Assembly (NCBI GenBank): GCA_902786725.1
Contig: CADADP010000013.1
Span: 1 to 61,589 of the forward strand
Direction: 5' to 3'
Source: an uncultured Bacteroidales bacterium
GTDB lineage: Bacteria; Bacteroidota; Bacteroidia; Bacteroidales; Muribaculaceae
Length of the DNA stretch: 61,589 nucleotides
Shown here: piece by piece, positions 26,515 through 36,102 of the stretch
Layout of the letters: each line of letters begins with the position of its first letter
Position numbering within the stretch: position 1 is the stretch's first letter
The notes under the pieces: model-generated
What the model was told of the DNA's origin: nothing
Database searches by the model: none
The model's input: only the letters and a program-made list of their open reading frames with translations
Made by a program: the position numbers and the translations under genes

Positions 26515-28374
26515 TTATTTTTTGCCGTTTTTCTTCTTGGCTCCGTGGAAACTGAGTTTCGGTTTTATCTTCATCTTGCGCATATTGTCGGTGTCGGTGA
26601 AGGTGAACGTGCATCCTGTATCCATATATTTGGCGTGTGCCGTCAGTTCGCCTTGAGCCACCGCGCCGTCGCTCTCAATCGTGGCGTCTAAGTCGCCTAC
26701 TTTCACAAATTTATATGAACATTTGTCCACGTGTGCGCTCACTTTGCCTATAGGTAGTTTTCCGCCTTTCTTGCGGCGTATCGCTCCTGTGCGTTCCTTG
26801 GATATGTCCACTTGGAACCGGGCTGTGGCGGCTATAACGCCTATGTCGGGCATATCTATCGCGCGCCCAAGGTCCAGATTGGTGGTCGTTGCCGAGCCGC
26901 TTATGTAATGGCTTAGTTGGTCTATCTCCAGTCTAAGTCCCATTGCGCCCACGCGAGTCTGTAGCCGACCTGTAATGGTCTCGTGCTTCCACCGCACGTC
27001 CAGAGCACCGCCGAAATTTATGTCGCCAAGTGCGTTGAGTTGCTTCATCATGAATTTCTTAATCGGGAACTGGTCGAAAATCTTTTTTGCCATCCCGGTC
27101 TTGACTGTCATCCGCGTCACGTCGTAATGTACCCTCAGATTATGGTTGTCGCGGGCCTGAACACTATCCACCCAGCCGTGGGTGCTAACGCTGAAGCGAT
27201 TATCGGGCGTTTTCACCACCACATCGCTGAAGCGGATGGTGTTGTCGTCTCCGGTCATCACCACGCTCAGTTGCAGTGGCATGGTGAACCGGTGCAATAT
27301 CGGTGCGAACGGCCGTGCGATGTCGCGCAGAATTGCCGTGCCGGTCACCGTACCGGTAGAGTAGGTGACGGGGGTGCCTGCGGTCTTGTCGGGCAGGGTT
27401 ACGCGAGCCGATGGAATGTGTAACTTAGTGTCGATTTGGCGCAGGTCCATGTTGGTCACATCGAAGTACCGTCGGTTGCCGGCGATGTCGCAGTGCAACT
27501 CGCGCACGTCAAATCCCATAGTAGTGTCGGTCATGGTGAACCGCTTCAGGGTGGCGTTGACCGTGTCGGGTGCGATGTGGTTGATTTCTATCTGCATCTT
27601 TGCTGTGGCGTCGAAGTGACCGGCATCGAAGAATCCGCGATGGGGCTTGCCTGTGTTCTTGCGTGGCCGGTGGTTGTCGCTCTTGTAGGTCAGTTCTATC
27701 TCCAAGTTGGGTTTTTTGTTTACTTTGCTTAGTTTCAGAAGATTAAGTGTGAGGTAATGATGGGTTGTGATGCCTTTTCTGCCAGTATGCGTTGTGTGCA
27801 GAGCCAGATCTTCGATGTTGCCGGTCGGGATTCCTTCTCCCACGTTTTTCATCGTCAGTTTTCGCAGTGTCACACTGTCGCTATTGTAAATAACCGCGAT
27901 TCTCTCGGCCGAAAAGGACTTTATTTGCAGGTCGGTCTTGCTTTTTGTTTTTGTGCTGTCGCCCTTAAGCGCGTCTATCACAAACGCGAAGTTGGCAACC
28001 GAGTCGCCTTCGGCCTTATGAAGCCTGAGTGTGACTCCGTTAAGTTTCACCCGGTCTATATCCACCTTGCCCCTGCGCAGTGCCCACCAGTTTACGTCGG
28101 CTTCCACACGGTCGGCCTCAAGCATCTTGCGGTGCTGGCGGTCTTCCACCACCACGCCCCTGAGACTGGCGTCGTGGGTGAGTATGTTCACACTCACGCC
28201 CTCCACCGCCACGCGCGTCTGTAGTCGCTCCGACAGGTATTTGGTGGCTTGGTCCTTGATGCGTTGTTGAGCCCATGCCGAGTTGAGCAGTATTCCTGAA
28301 ACAATAGTCAGGGACAAAGCGATGCCCACTGTCCACGCGGCGACTTTTAGTGCTTTCTTCAGTTTTGGCGACAT
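26515..28374 (-). CDS. AsmA/DUF748-like periplasmic protein, N-terminally anchored
   Basis: A 619-residue protein with an N-terminal signal anchor (LKVAAWTVGIALSLTIVSGIL) and a long periplasmic part. Residues 40-110 (YLSERLQTRVAVEGVSVNIL, then LEADRVEADVNWWALRRGKV, IDRVKLNGVTLRL) are the AsmA/TamB N-terminal pattern, in which repeated beta strands form a groove that carries phospholipid between membranes. The later part repeats strand-turn motifs. It ends in a lysine-rich tail (KIKPKLSFHGAKKKNGKK). Lipid transport is the known role of the family, not shown here. Its ATG lies 12 bp after the antiporter stop codon, so the two genes are probably cotranscribed. Confidence 0.75.
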   Translation of the reverse strand: MSPKLKKALKVAAWTVGIALSLTIVSGILLNSAWAQQRIKDQATKYLSERLQTRVAVEGVSVNILTHDASLRGVVVEDRQHRKMLEADRVEADVNWWALRRGKVDIDRVKLNGVTLRLHKAEGDSVANFAFVIDALKGDSTKTKSKTDLQIKSFSAERIAVIYNSDSVTLRKLTMKNVGEGIPTGNIEDLALHTTHTGRKGITTHHYLTLNLLKLSKVNKKPNLEIELTYKSDNHRPRKNTGKPHRGFFDAGHFDATAKMQIEINHIAPDTVNATLKRFTMTDTTMGFDVRELHCDIAGNRRYFDVTNMDLRQIDTKLHIPSARVTLPDKTAGTPVTYSTGTVTGTAILRDIARPFAPILHRFTMPLQLSVVMTGDDNTIRFSDVVVKTPDNRFSVSTHGWVDSVQARDNHNLRVHYDVTRMTVKTGMAKKIFDQFPIKKFMMKQLNALGDINFGGALDVRWKHETITGRLQTRVGAMGLRLEIDQLSHYISGSATTTNLDLGRAIDMPDIGVIAATARFQVDISKERTGAIRRKKGGKLPIGKVSAHVDKCSYKFVKVGDLDATIESDGAVAQGELTAHAKYMDTGCTFTFTDTDNMRKMKIKPKLSFHGAKKKNGKK

Positions 28375-28386
28375 AGTCTCTAAGTT

Positions 28387-30618
28387 CTATTTCAGTTTCT
28401 CGTGTTTTGTGGTGTCGCCAACCACCCATATCACATCGCCCGGGAAGAACCGTAGCTCGGGGGTGGGGGAGATAAAGGTGTCGGGGCCGCGCTGGAGCTG
28501 GATAAGCAAGGTGGAGTAGTCCTCGCGCAAGCGGGCCTGCGCAAGCGATTTACCTATCAGCGGCGACTGCTCGCTAAGCGTTAGGTGGGTAAATTTCACG
28601 TCGCCCACTTGGCGCGGTGCCTCGGTCTCCTGAGCTTCCACTATGGGTAGCAGGCGCTGTATCTGGTCGTCGTTGCCCACCACGCCTATTATGTCGCCCG
28701 GAAGGATACGCATCTCCTTGGTGGGTATCAGGTGGCGTTGCATTCCGCGCTGGATACTCACCACATTCACGCCATAAGTGCGGCGCAGGTCGGCATTGAT
28801 TAGTTTCTCTCCTGCAAATGGGCACGCCTGCCCCACGCGGATATAGGCCAGGTGAAGGTCCGACACCAGGTTGGTGTTACGCCCGGTGCGGCGCAGGTCG
28901 CGCTCGTTCACGTTGCCTATGAAGTGCTTCTCTATCCGGCTGATGCGCTCGCGCAAGATGGGCGCGAACACCAATGCCATCAGCGCCACTATCACCACCA
29001 CCACCAAGGCCGATACCGGCACCGAATACAGGCCGGCCAGAAGCGACATCAGTAGCGCCATAGCCACTATCAGGCTCAATATCAGCATTACCACTATAGG
29101 CACATAAGACACTGTGCCCGACGACTCCAGCAACTTGTCGAGCTCGTTGCTTTTCACCGGTGGTGATATAATGGCGAATATAAACGGCGATAATCCGCCG
29201 AGTGCAGTCACCGCGGCCAGCAGGCGCCCCCAGCGGGGCCCTAGCGGTGTGTGCTCCATAAACGGCACATAATATGTGCGAACCACGATTATCAGCGCTA
29301 TGGTCACCACCGAATACAGTAGCACTCGCAGCAAATAACGCTTCACTATTGCCGGCCATAACTTGCTGGAACGTGGTTGCTCGCCCTGGGTCGCGCCACG
29401 TGAATAGCCGTTGAGCAGCGTGGATAGGCGCGACGGCAACATCCGCTCCACCCGGTTGTAGCACGGAACGGCACTTTTTATGAAAAATGGCGTGAAAAAA
29501 GTGGTTATCACACTCACTGCCACCACAATGGGATATAACGTCGGGTCCAGAACACCGAGCGACATTCCCAGCGACGCTATGATGAACGCGAACTCTCCGA
29601 TTTGCGTGAGGCAGAATCCCGACTCCATGGCTATTTTCAGTGGCTGACCGGTGGCAAGCATACCGAATGTGCCAAACACTATCATGCCCACTACCACTAC
29701 CACCGACAGGAGCGCTATCGTGGGCCAGTACTGCACTATTATCTGCGGATTCACCATCATGCCCACCGAAATAAAGAACACTGCCCCAAACAGGTCTTTC
29801 ACCGGCTCCACCACGCGCTCTATGTGCTCGGCCTTGCTCGTGCCGGCCAGTATCGAGCCCATCACGAACGCTCCAAGTGCCATCGAGAAGCCACTCTTAA
29901 CCGAGAATATGGCCATCATAAAGCATAGTGCCATAGCAATCACCAGCATCAGCTCGTCGCTGATAAGCGTGCGAAGCCTGTTGAATAGCGACGGCAACAC
30001 AAATACTCCCACAGTGAACCACACAGTGAGGAAAAACAGCAACTTCAGGATGCTCCATAGCATCTCGCCGCTATCCACACTCTTGTTGATGGCTACAGAC
30101 GATAGCACCACCATCATCACCACAGCAAACAGGTCTTCCACTATGAGCACCGCAAACACACCGGGCACAAACTTGCGTGTCTTCATGTTCAGGTCGCTCA
30201 AGGCCTTGATTATGATTGTAGTGGACGACATCGATAGCATGCCGCCCAAGAACAGACAGTTGATTGTGCTCAAATTCAGCACCTTGCCGGTGATAAAGCC
30301 CACCGACATCATGCCCAGCACAATTATCAGCGCCGTTATCACAGCGCTACCGCCCACATTCAGCAACTTCTTGAAACTGAACTCCAGTCCCAGCGAGAAC
30401 AGCAGGATTATTATTCCTATCTGAGCCCAGAATTCAATGTTCGCTTCGATTGCCACACTGGGCAGAAGCGCAAAGTGCGGGCTGGCCATAAAACCGGCCA
30501 CGATATATCCCAGCACCACAGGTTGCTTAAGTTTCTTGAAGATTATTGTGGAAATTGCCCCGAGTGTCAGTATCAGAGCAAGGTCGGTTATCAGGCTTTC
30601 TATGTTCAGTGTCTCCAT
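28387..30618 (-). CDS. CPA2 family cation:proton antiporter with two RCK_C/TrkA-C domains
   Basis: Inner-membrane Na+ or K+/H+ antiporter of the KefB/RosB type, 743 residues. The first 380 residues hold about twelve transmembrane helices with the family signatures LGYIVAGFMAS, IGIILLFSLGLEFSFKK-like sequence (IGIIILLFSLGLEF) and VLIVEDLFAV. A second hydrophobic block (about 420-560) with five helices follows, which is longer than in KefB. Two regulatory TrkA-C domains close the protein (INADLRRTYGVNVVSIQRG with LPGDIIGVVGND, and ARLREDYSTLLIQLQRG with FFPGDVIWVVGD). The nucleotide-binding RCK_N domain is missing, as in the RosB-like subgroup. Ion specificity cannot be read from the sequence. 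Confidence 0.9.
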   Translation of the reverse strand: METLNIESLITDLALILTLGAISTIIFKKLKQPVVLGYIVAGFMASPHFALLPSVAIEANIEFWAQIGIIILLFSLGLEFSFKKLLNVGGSAVITALIIVLGMMSVGFITGKVLNLSTINCLFLGGMLSMSSTTIIIKALSDLNMKTRKFVPGVFAVLIVEDLFAVVMMVVLSSVAINKSVDSGEMLWSILKLLFFLTVWFTVGVFVLPSLFNRLRTLISDELMLVIAMALCFMMAIFSVKSGFSMALGAFVMGSILAGTSKAEHIERVVEPVKDLFGAVFFISVGMMVNPQIIVQYWPTIALLSVVVVVGMIVFGTFGMLATGQPLKIAMESGFCLTQIGEFAFIIASLGMSLGVLDPTLYPIVVAVSVITTFFTPFFIKSAVPCYNRVERMLPSRLSTLLNGYSRGATQGEQPRSSKLWPAIVKRYLLRVLLYSVVTIALIIVVRTYYVPFMEHTPLGPRWGRLLAAVTALGGLSPFIFAIISPPVKSNELDKLLESSGTVSYVPIVVMLILSLIVAMALLMSLLAGLYSVPVSALVVVVIVALMALVFAPILRERISRIEKHFIGNVNERDLRRTGRNTNLVSDLHLAYIRVGQACPFAGEKLINADLRRTYGVNVVSIQRGMQRHLIPTKEMRILPGDIIGVVGNDDQIQRLLPIVEAQETEAPRQVGDVKFTHLTLSEQSPLIGKSLAQARLREDYSTLLIQLQRGPDTFISPTPELRFFPGDVIWVVGDTTKHEKLK

Positions 30619-30645
30619 ACGTTTCGGTTTTACGAAGGTTTTTTA

Positions 30646-31359
30646 TCACACGTTTACCTCGTTGGTGAGCGTGATGCTCATCACAGGATATGCCTCGTGG
30701 ATGTCGTTGAACACTTGCGGAAACTGGATGGTGTCGCGTGTGAGCACCACGTAGTTCACTACTGTGAACTGTTCCTCATAGTTGTAGCGCACGAACTGGT
30801 CCTGTGTCCGTATCTTGTACTTGGCGAAGATGCCGCGGCACGCTTCCAGGTCGGTCACTATGCCGCTCACCTTAATTCGCACTATCTTCGATTCCCAGGT
30901 GAATTTTATTTTGCGCTCCATCCAATCCATGTAGAGCAGAACGAACAGTATCAGTACCGTGGCCACTATCGAGGTTACGTACATACCCGAGCCTACGGCA
31001 AGGCCCACACATGCCGTCATCCAGATTCCGGCCGCAGTGGTGAGTCCGCGCACAGAACCTTTCATCTGAATAATGGCGCCGGCACCCAGGAAACCCACGC
31101 CGCTTACCACCTGGGCCGCTATTCGCCCCGGGTCGCCGTTCTTTAGCCCCAGATATTCCTGAGGGATGAAGATGGAAATGAGCATGGCCAGCGTAGCGCC
31201 CATGCTTATCAGGGCAAACGTGCGCATGCCGGCTATCTGTCCACGGCGGTTGCGCTCCACACCTATCATTCCTCCCAGCACGGCCGAGAGAAACATGCGG
31301 AATATCGCGTTGGTGTTATTCACATCGGCCGATGTGATAAGTTCCATTATCTCATTCAT
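30646..31359 (-). CDS. MgtC/SapB family membrane protein
   Basis: A 237-residue inner-membrane protein. The N-terminal 140 residues have five hydrophobic helices with the MgtC signature IGVERNRRGQ(I)AGMRT and LGAGAIIQMKGSVRGLTTAA. The cytoplasmic C-terminal part (about 150-237) looks like an ACT-type domain (IKVSGIVTDLEACRGIFAKY). In pathogens MgtC modulates the F-type ATPase and survival in low Mg; in commensals its role is unclear. Its ATG overlaps the lpxH stop codon by 4 bp (ATGA), so the two are coupled, and the antiporter gene follows after 27 bp. Confidence 0.92.
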   Translation of the reverse strand: MNEIMELITSADVNNTNAIFRMFLSAVLGGMIGVERNRRGQIAGMRTFALISMGATLAMLISIFIPQEYLGLKNGDPGRIAAQVVSGVGFLGAGAIIQMKGSVRGLTTAAGIWMTACVGLAVGSGMYVTSIVATVLILFVLLYMDWMERKIKFTWESKIVRIKVSGIVTDLEACRGIFAKYKIRTQDQFVRYNYEEQFTVVNYVVLTRDTIQFPQVFNDIHEAYPVMSITLTNEVNV

Positions 31360-32180
31360 AACGCTTCTGTGGTTTTGTCGTCTTTAAATTGGTGCAGAGT
31401 CACCTCGTTGCCGTTGAATGTGGCGTATGTGAAGCGGCTTATCCAGTCGCCCAGCACTGTCAGAGTCTTGCCGGTTTCAAGTGTTATGGTCCGCGCCACA
31501 TGCAGGTGTCCGGTCACGTAATATTCCACATCGGGATGCAAGGCACTATGCTCGTTGGCCCAGCTGGTCAGTCGCCTCTGTGCCGGTCCTGGCTCGCGCG
31601 CTGCATCCTGCGTGAGTGGGTCGCTCATGGGCCCGGCTAATTCTTTCGCGCCACTCGTTTTCGTCCATCGCGATGTGCGGTTGTGCGTAGATATTCCATT
31701 GGCCATGGCGGTGGTCCACCGTGGATGCACACCGGCATACAACCACTGGCACACGGGATTGTAGAAGATGCCGCGCATCAGTCTGTAGCCCAGTGGACGC
31801 TCTCCCACATCGTCGCCGTGAGAGATGAAGAATTTATGCCCGGAAATCTGCACCGTGTCACTCTTGTGAAGCACGCGGATGCCAATTTCGTCGCGCAGAT
31901 ACGTGCGCAACCACACGTCGTGATTGCCCGTTACCCACGTGATGCCCACGCCACTGTCGGCAAGTTCGGCCAGCGCGCCAAAGAAGCGGACGTGTCCTTG
32001 CGGCACCACGTTGCGATACTCAAACCAGTAGTCCAGGATGTCGCCCAAAAGATACAACTCACTCGCTGTGGCCTTGATTGATTTCAAGAAACGCACCGCG
32101 CGCTGCTCACTGGCGGGGTGAGGCAGGTAGTGTGCCCCTAAGTGCAGGTCTGATATGAAATAGGTCACTTTTTGCACCAT
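31356..32180 (-). CDS. lpxH: UDP-2,3-diacylglucosamine diphosphatase, LpxH-like
   Basis: Calcineurin-type phosphoesterase that hydrolyses UDP-2,3-diacylglucosamine to lipid X in lipid A synthesis, a peripheral protein at the cytoplasmic membrane. The metal motifs are complete: SDLHLG near 10-15, LLGDILDYWFEY near 45-56, WVTGNHDVW, ISHGDD and TGHLHVA. The 274-residue length is slightly above usual because of a hydrophilic insert around residues 170-205 (ELAGPMSDPLTQDAAREPG). It starts the lpxH-mgtC-antiporter-asmA run. The start MVQKVTYFISDLH is unambiguous. Confidence 0.9.
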   Translation of the reverse strand: MVQKVTYFISDLHLGAHYLPHPASEQRAVRFLKSIKATASELYLLGDILDYWFEYRNVVPQGHVRFFGALAELADSGVGITWVTGNHDVWLRTYLRDEIGIRVLHKSDTVQISGHKFFISHGDDVGERPLGYRLMRGIFYNPVCQWLYAGVHPRWTTAMANGISTHNRTSRWTKTSGAKELAGPMSDPLTQDAAREPGPAQRRLTSWANEHSALHPDVEYYVTGHLHVARTITLETGKTLTVLGDWISRFTYATFNGNEVTLHQFKDDKTTEAL

Positions 32181-32216
32181 CTCTTTTCCTGTTTTTCCTG
32201 TGACATCTAAGGTGTG

Positions 32217-32537
32217 TTACATGAGTCCCAGTTCCAGACGCGCCTCGTCGGTCATCATGCTTTGGTCCCACTCGGGCTCAAACACCAGATTCACCGTCAC
32301 TCCGCTAACGCCTTCCACGCTCTGCACTTTCTGCCTGATGTCCTCAAACATATAGTCTCCCATGGGGCAGTTGGGGGCCGTGAGTGTCATGTCTATCTCC
32401 ACGTTGCCGTCGTCGGCCACATCCACTCTGTAGATAAGCCCCAGACTATACACGTCCACCGGTATCTCGGGGTCGAATACCGTCTTGAGCATTGTCACTA
32501 TCCCGTCTTCTATCTTGAGTCGTTCTTCTTGAGTCAT
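32217..32537 (-). CDS. DUF59/MIP18 family Fe-S assembly protein (SufT/PaaD-like)
   Basis: A 106-residue cytosolic protein of the MIP18 family: IVTMLKTVFDPEIPVDVYSL near 12-31 is the hallmark N-terminal motif, and TAPNCPMGDY carries the conserved Cys region. Family members help mature Fe-S proteins (SufT) or phenylacetyl-CoA oxygenase (PaaD). No suf or paa genes are adjacent, so the general Fe-S role is preferred. It sits 36 bp upstream of lpxH on the same strand. Confidence 0.9.
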   Translation of the reverse strand: MTQEERLKIEDGIVTMLKTVFDPEIPVDVYSLGLIYRVDVADDGNVEIDMTLTAPNCPMGDYMFEDIRQKVQSVEGVSGVTVNLVFEPEWDQSMMTDEARLELGLM

Positions 32538-32658
32538 ATTGTTATTGCATTAAGAATGCAAAATTAACTAAAATACTCCAAACAATTTGCACTTGATGTG
32601 CAAAAACATTACGGGCAAAACATTACTTGCCGGCCTCGCGGCGAGTGCCCACCGCGGA

Positions 32659-33333
32659 CTATCGCTTCAGAACGGCAAACTTGGCTCCGTCCCATTTGAG
32701 CAGGTAGTTGCCGGCTCCGGGATTATCCTCGCCGGGGCTCAGTTTTATGTCTTTCCCCACCCGTGGCAACTCCACGTTGAAGTCCTTAAAATTTAAATTG
32801 CGTCCCGTGAGCAGACTCGGTTTGCGCGGCCACCACACTGTCTCGCCTTTCTTCACTTCAAAGAACATCAGGTCATTCACATTGTTCACCATAGCGAACC
32901 CCTCATCGTCGGTAGCCACGGGGTCGTATTCGTCTCCACTGAGCGACACGCCCACCAGTATGTTCCCGTTAGAGCAGCGCCAGTAGCACATCTGCAGGCG
33001 CAATTCAAGTTCGGCCATCAACTTGGCGTTCAGGTAGCCGTTGCGCACGTCCATCATGTAATCGCCAAGCGTGCCGAAGACTTCACGCCCAAGCATGCGA
33101 GTGACAATCATGTTCATAAAATCATTGGGGTAGGCTTGTGAGAACCCCAGGAAGTAGTCTTCTATTGTGGGATTCTCGTTGTCGCTGCCGGTGTAGAGGT
33201 TCTGGTTTTGCCACTCTTTCTCTATCTGAGTGAACGAGAGCGTGTGATTGGCAAAGTTAAACACATCGTCGTCGCCGCGGGCACATATTGTGGCCGTAGC
33301 AAGAATCATCATAGCTAAAACAAATCTTTTCAT
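32659..33333 (-). CDS. Unrecognised secreted protein, DUF3256-like in size
   Basis: A 224-residue protein with signal peptide MKRFVLAMMILATATICARG and no lipobox. I do not recognise the family with certainty; size, the helical N-terminal half (YPNDFMNMIVTRMLG) and a beta-rich C-terminal half (NILVGVSLSGDEYDPVATD, DLMFFEVKKGETVWWP) recall DUF3256-type periplasmic proteins. Two Cys in MCYWRCSNG may form a disulfide. It has its own promoter at 33427-33458 and an 86-nt leader. The GC-rich 120-bp gap after it holds no gene. Confidence 0.7.
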   Translation of the reverse strand: MKRFVLAMMILATATICARGDDDVFNFANHTLSFTQIEKEWQNQNLYTGSDNENPTIEDYFLGFSQAYPNDFMNMIVTRMLGREVFGTLGDYMMDVRNGYLNAKLMAELELRLQMCYWRCSNGNILVGVSLSGDEYDPVATDDEGFAMVNNVNDLMFFEVKKGETVWWPRKPSLLTGRNLNFKDFNVELPRVGKDIKLSPGEDNPGAGNYLLKWDGAKFAVLKR

Positions 33334-33426
33334 AGAGGTTGTGGTTTTTTAATGTTATTACTTGAGGTGACGTCCGGTCCACATGGGCTGTCATAGACTT
33401 CTGATACAACGGAGCATACGCATCTA

Positions 33427-33458
33427 CAAATATAAGTCATTTCGGTGAATTAACCAAA
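33427..33458 (-). promoter_or_regulatory. Promoter of the secreted protein gene at 32659-33333
   Basis: Minus-strand TTTG (33455-33458), 20 bp, TATATTTG (33427-33434): full consensus match. It is close behind the asnA stop codon. Confidence 0.7.
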
Positions 33459-33472
33459 TCTGCCGTGTGTCG

Positions 33473-34507
33473 CTACATCAGCAAGATGCCGGCCTCGCGA
33501 CACGCTTGGGCCTGCTCCGGCGGCCAGATGCTGGCCTGCACCTCGCCCACGTGCGCTTTCTGAAGCAGATACATGCACAATCGGCTCTGCCCAATGCCGC
33601 CGCCTATTGTCTGCGGCAGCTGTCCGCTAAGAAGCGCTCGGTGGTAGAAGAGTTCGGCCCGCTCTGTACAACCGCGCTCATCCAACTGACGCCTCAGCGA
33701 CTCGGGATTCACGCGTATGCCCATCGACGATAACTCAAACGGTACTCCCAGAATGTCGTCCCACACGATTATGTCGCCATTAAGCCCATAATATCCGTTG
33801 TCGCAGGGTGTTGACCAGTCGTCATAGTCGGGAGCTCGCCCGTCGTGCGGCTTGCCGTTACTTAGCCGTCCGCCAATGCCCATAAGGAAAATCGCTCCAT
33901 AGCGCTTTGCCGCTTCGGCCTCGCGTTCGGTGGGGGTCAATGTCGGGAAGAGCCTGAGCAGTTCCTCGGTGTGAACGAAGTGGATTTCGCGTGGCAGACG
34001 TGGCGTGATGTGCGGGAAAGCCTCATACACGTCTTGCTCGGTGGCCAGAATGGCGTCGTAGATTCGCTCCACCGTTTGGCGCAAGTATGCCTCGTTGCGC
34101 TCGTCGTCTCGCATTACGCGCTCCCAGTCCCACTGGTCCACGTAGAGCGAGTGAAGGTTGTCGAGTTCCTCACACGCCCTGATGGCGTTCATGTCGGTGT
34201 AGATGCCATACCCCGGCGCAATGCCGTAGGCGGCAAGTTTCAGACGCTTCCACTTGGCAAGAGAGTGCACCACCTCGGCCCTGCGTCCACCCATGCTCGC
34301 TATAGCGAAGCTAACAGGCTGTTCCACACCATTCAGGTCATCGTTAATGCCCGTGCCCTCCAGCACAAAAAGCGGAGCTGTGACACGGCGCAAGTTCAAG
34401 GCATGCGAAAGTCGCTTCTGAAAAGCGTCTTTCACCATTTTTATGGCCACCTCGGTGGTTTCGGGCAGCAATCGCTGCCGGTAGTTTTGCGGTATAATAA
34501 AACTCAT
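33473..34507 (-). CDS. asnA: Aspartate-ammonia ligase (AsnA)
   Basis: Makes asparagine from aspartate, ammonia and ATP through an aspartyl-AMP intermediate; cytoplasmic, structurally like class II aminoacyl-tRNA synthetases. The 344-residue length is typical. Recognisable segments: VTAPLFVLEGTGINDDLNG, then QPVSFAI, VVHSLAKWKRLKLAAYG, HSLYVDQWDWE and the C-terminal GGIGQSRLCMYLL. Its promoter (34586-34616) faces away from the arginine deiminase promoter. Ammonia-dependent asparagine synthesis beside an ammonia-releasing arginine deiminase operon is a sensible pairing, though coordinated control is not shown. Confidence 0.97.
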   Translation of the reverse strand: MSFIIPQNYRQRLLPETTEVAIKMVKDAFQKRLSHALNLRRVTAPLFVLEGTGINDDLNGVEQPVSFAIASMGGRRAEVVHSLAKWKRLKLAAYGIAPGYGIYTDMNAIRACEELDNLHSLYVDQWDWERVMRDDERNEAYLRQTVERIYDAILATEQDVYEAFPHITPRLPREIHFVHTEELLRLFPTLTPTEREAEAAKRYGAIFLMGIGGRLSNGKPHDGRAPDYDDWSTPCDNGYYGLNGDIIVWDDILGVPFELSSMGIRVNPESLRRQLDERGCTERAELFYHRALLSGQLPQTIGGGIGQSRLCMYLLQKAHVGEVQASIWPPEQAQACREAGILLM

Positions 34508-34585
34508 ATAATAAATACTTTGTAATTTTCTTTAAATCATCTTCATAGAGTCCCATCTTAAGAACTCTTGGCTATTCCGATGCCG

Positions 34586-34616
34586 CAAAGTTAGCGGTTT
34601 TATTCGTTAATGGCAA
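34586..34616 (-). promoter_or_regulatory. asnA promoter
   Basis: Minus-strand TTGC (34613-34616), 19 bp, TAACTTTG (34586-34593). The leader to ATG 34507 is about 75 nt. Confidence 0.65.
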
Positions 34617-34655
34617 CCCTAAGTGGCACCTTTCGGACTACGCTCGTACACACTC

Positions 34656-34686
34656 TTGCGGATTTGCAAAATTTTGGCTAACTTTG
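34656..34686 (+). promoter_or_regulatory. arcABC promoter
   Basis: TTGC (34656-34659), 19 bp, TAACTTTG (34679-34686). The leader to ATG 34796 is about 100 nt. Only 40 bp separate it from the asnA promoter; no clear ArgR-type operator palindrome was seen in between. Confidence 0.65.
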
Positions 34687-34795
34687 CACTGCTTTGCATA
34701 GGCCTCTATACCGATTTTATGCGACAGTTGTGGCATGATAATTAACAATGCCTGCAAACCATTGACAACAAACGTTAAACATACTTTTTTACTTC

Positions 34796-36025
34796 ATGAA
34801 AGGAATTCATGTAACAAGCGAAATCAACACACTCAAGAAAGTGCTCCTGCACCGGCCGGGGCGCGAATTGCTAAACCTCACTCCCAACACCCTCGAAGAA
34901 CTTCTCTTCGACGACATACCCTACCTGAAAGTGGCTGAGGAAGAGCACGATGCTTTCTCGCAGACTCTGCGCGACAACGGAGTGGAAGTGGTCTATCTTG
35001 AGGACCTCGTGGCAGAAGTGCTGGACCAAGACCCCGGAATACGCGAGCGTTTTCTGCGTCAGGTTATCGCCGAGGCCGGCGTGCGTGCCACCAAGTACCA
35101 CGAAATTATCTTCGACTTCCTTGACAGCATCAAAGACAGTAAGCATCTGGTGCTGAAAACCATGGAAGGCGTATATCTCAACGAGCTGGAACGTGAGCGC
35201 AGTCAAGTGCGTAATTCTCTGGTGGATATGGTTCACGGCGAAAGCCGAATAGTGATGAACCCTATGCCAAACCTTTATTTTACGCGTGACCCGTTTGAGA
35301 GCATCGGCTGCGGAGTGGGAATCAACAAGATGTATTCACTCACACGAAGTCGCGAAACCATCTATGCCGACTATCTGTTCAAGTATCACCCCGATTTCAA
35401 GGACGTGGAACACTACTACGAGCGTAACTTCTCGTTCCACATCGAGGGAGGTGACGTGCTTAACCTGAGTGAGCACACTCTGGCCATAGGCATCTCGCAG
35501 CGCACCGAGCCCGACGCTATCGAGAAATTGGCCAAAAACATCTTCCGCAGCGAGCACACCGCTATCGACACGATACTTGCCATTCGCATCCCCGAATCGC
35601 GCGCCTTTATGCACCTCGACACGGTGTTTACACAAATCGACTACGACAAATTCATGGTACACCCGGGCATCCTGGGACCGCTCGAAGTGTTCAAGATTAG
35701 TCGAGGCAAGGGTGAGAGCGAGTTGCGCATCACGCGTAAGAAAGACACGCTCGAGGATATCCTGGCCGACGCTCTGGAACTGGACGAGGTCACGCTCATA
35801 AAGTGTGGCGGCGGCGACGTAATCACAGCCGAGCGCGAGCAGTGGAACGATGGCTCCAACACGCTATGCATCGCTCCGGGCAAGGTCGTCGTGTATGAGC
35901 GGAACGATGTGACTAACGCCATTCTGCGCGACCACGGGCTTACCGTTCTGGAAATCGCAAGTAGCGAACTGTCGCGCGGTCGTGGCGGGCCACGATGCAT
36001 GAGCATGCCTCTTATACGTGAATAA
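34796..36025 (+). CDS. arcA: Arginine deiminase
   Basis: Hydrolyses arginine to citrulline and ammonia, the first step of the ADI pathway; cytoplasmic. The 409-residue protein has the family motifs in order: LKKVLLHRPGRELLNLTP at 12-29, the substrate loop NLYFTRDPF, the catalytic FHIEGGDVL, and the nucleophile Cys401 in GGPRCMSMPL at the very C-terminus. Start MKGIHVTSEIN fits. It leads the arcA-arcB-arcC operon, with 77 bp to the next gene. Together with OTC and carbamate kinase it yields one ATP per arginine and two ammonia, giving energy and acid protection. Confidence 0.97.
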   Translation: MKGIHVTSEINTLKKVLLHRPGRELLNLTPNTLEELLFDDIPYLKVAEEEHDAFSQTLRDNGVEVVYLEDLVAEVLDQDPGIRERFLRQVIAEAGVRATKYHEIIFDFLDSIKDSKHLVLKTMEGVYLNELERERSQVRNSLVDMVHGESRIVMNPMPNLYFTRDPFESIGCGVGINKMYSLTRSRETIYADYLFKYHPDFKDVEHYYERNFSFHIEGGDVLNLSEHTLAIGISQRTEPDAIEKLAKNIFRSEHTAIDTILAIRIPESRAFMHLDTVFTQIDYDKFMVHPGILGPLEVFKISRGKGESELRITRKKDTLEDILADALELDEVTLIKCGGGDVITAEREQWNDGSNTLCIAPGKVVVYERNDVTNAILRDHGLTVLEIASSELSRGRGGPRCMSMPLIRE

Positions 36026-36102
36026 GTGGGCGGCTCGAAATGGTCGGAACCATGTCCTGATTATAGAAATTAATTCGTTAACTAAATAAATAACAAACTA
36101 TT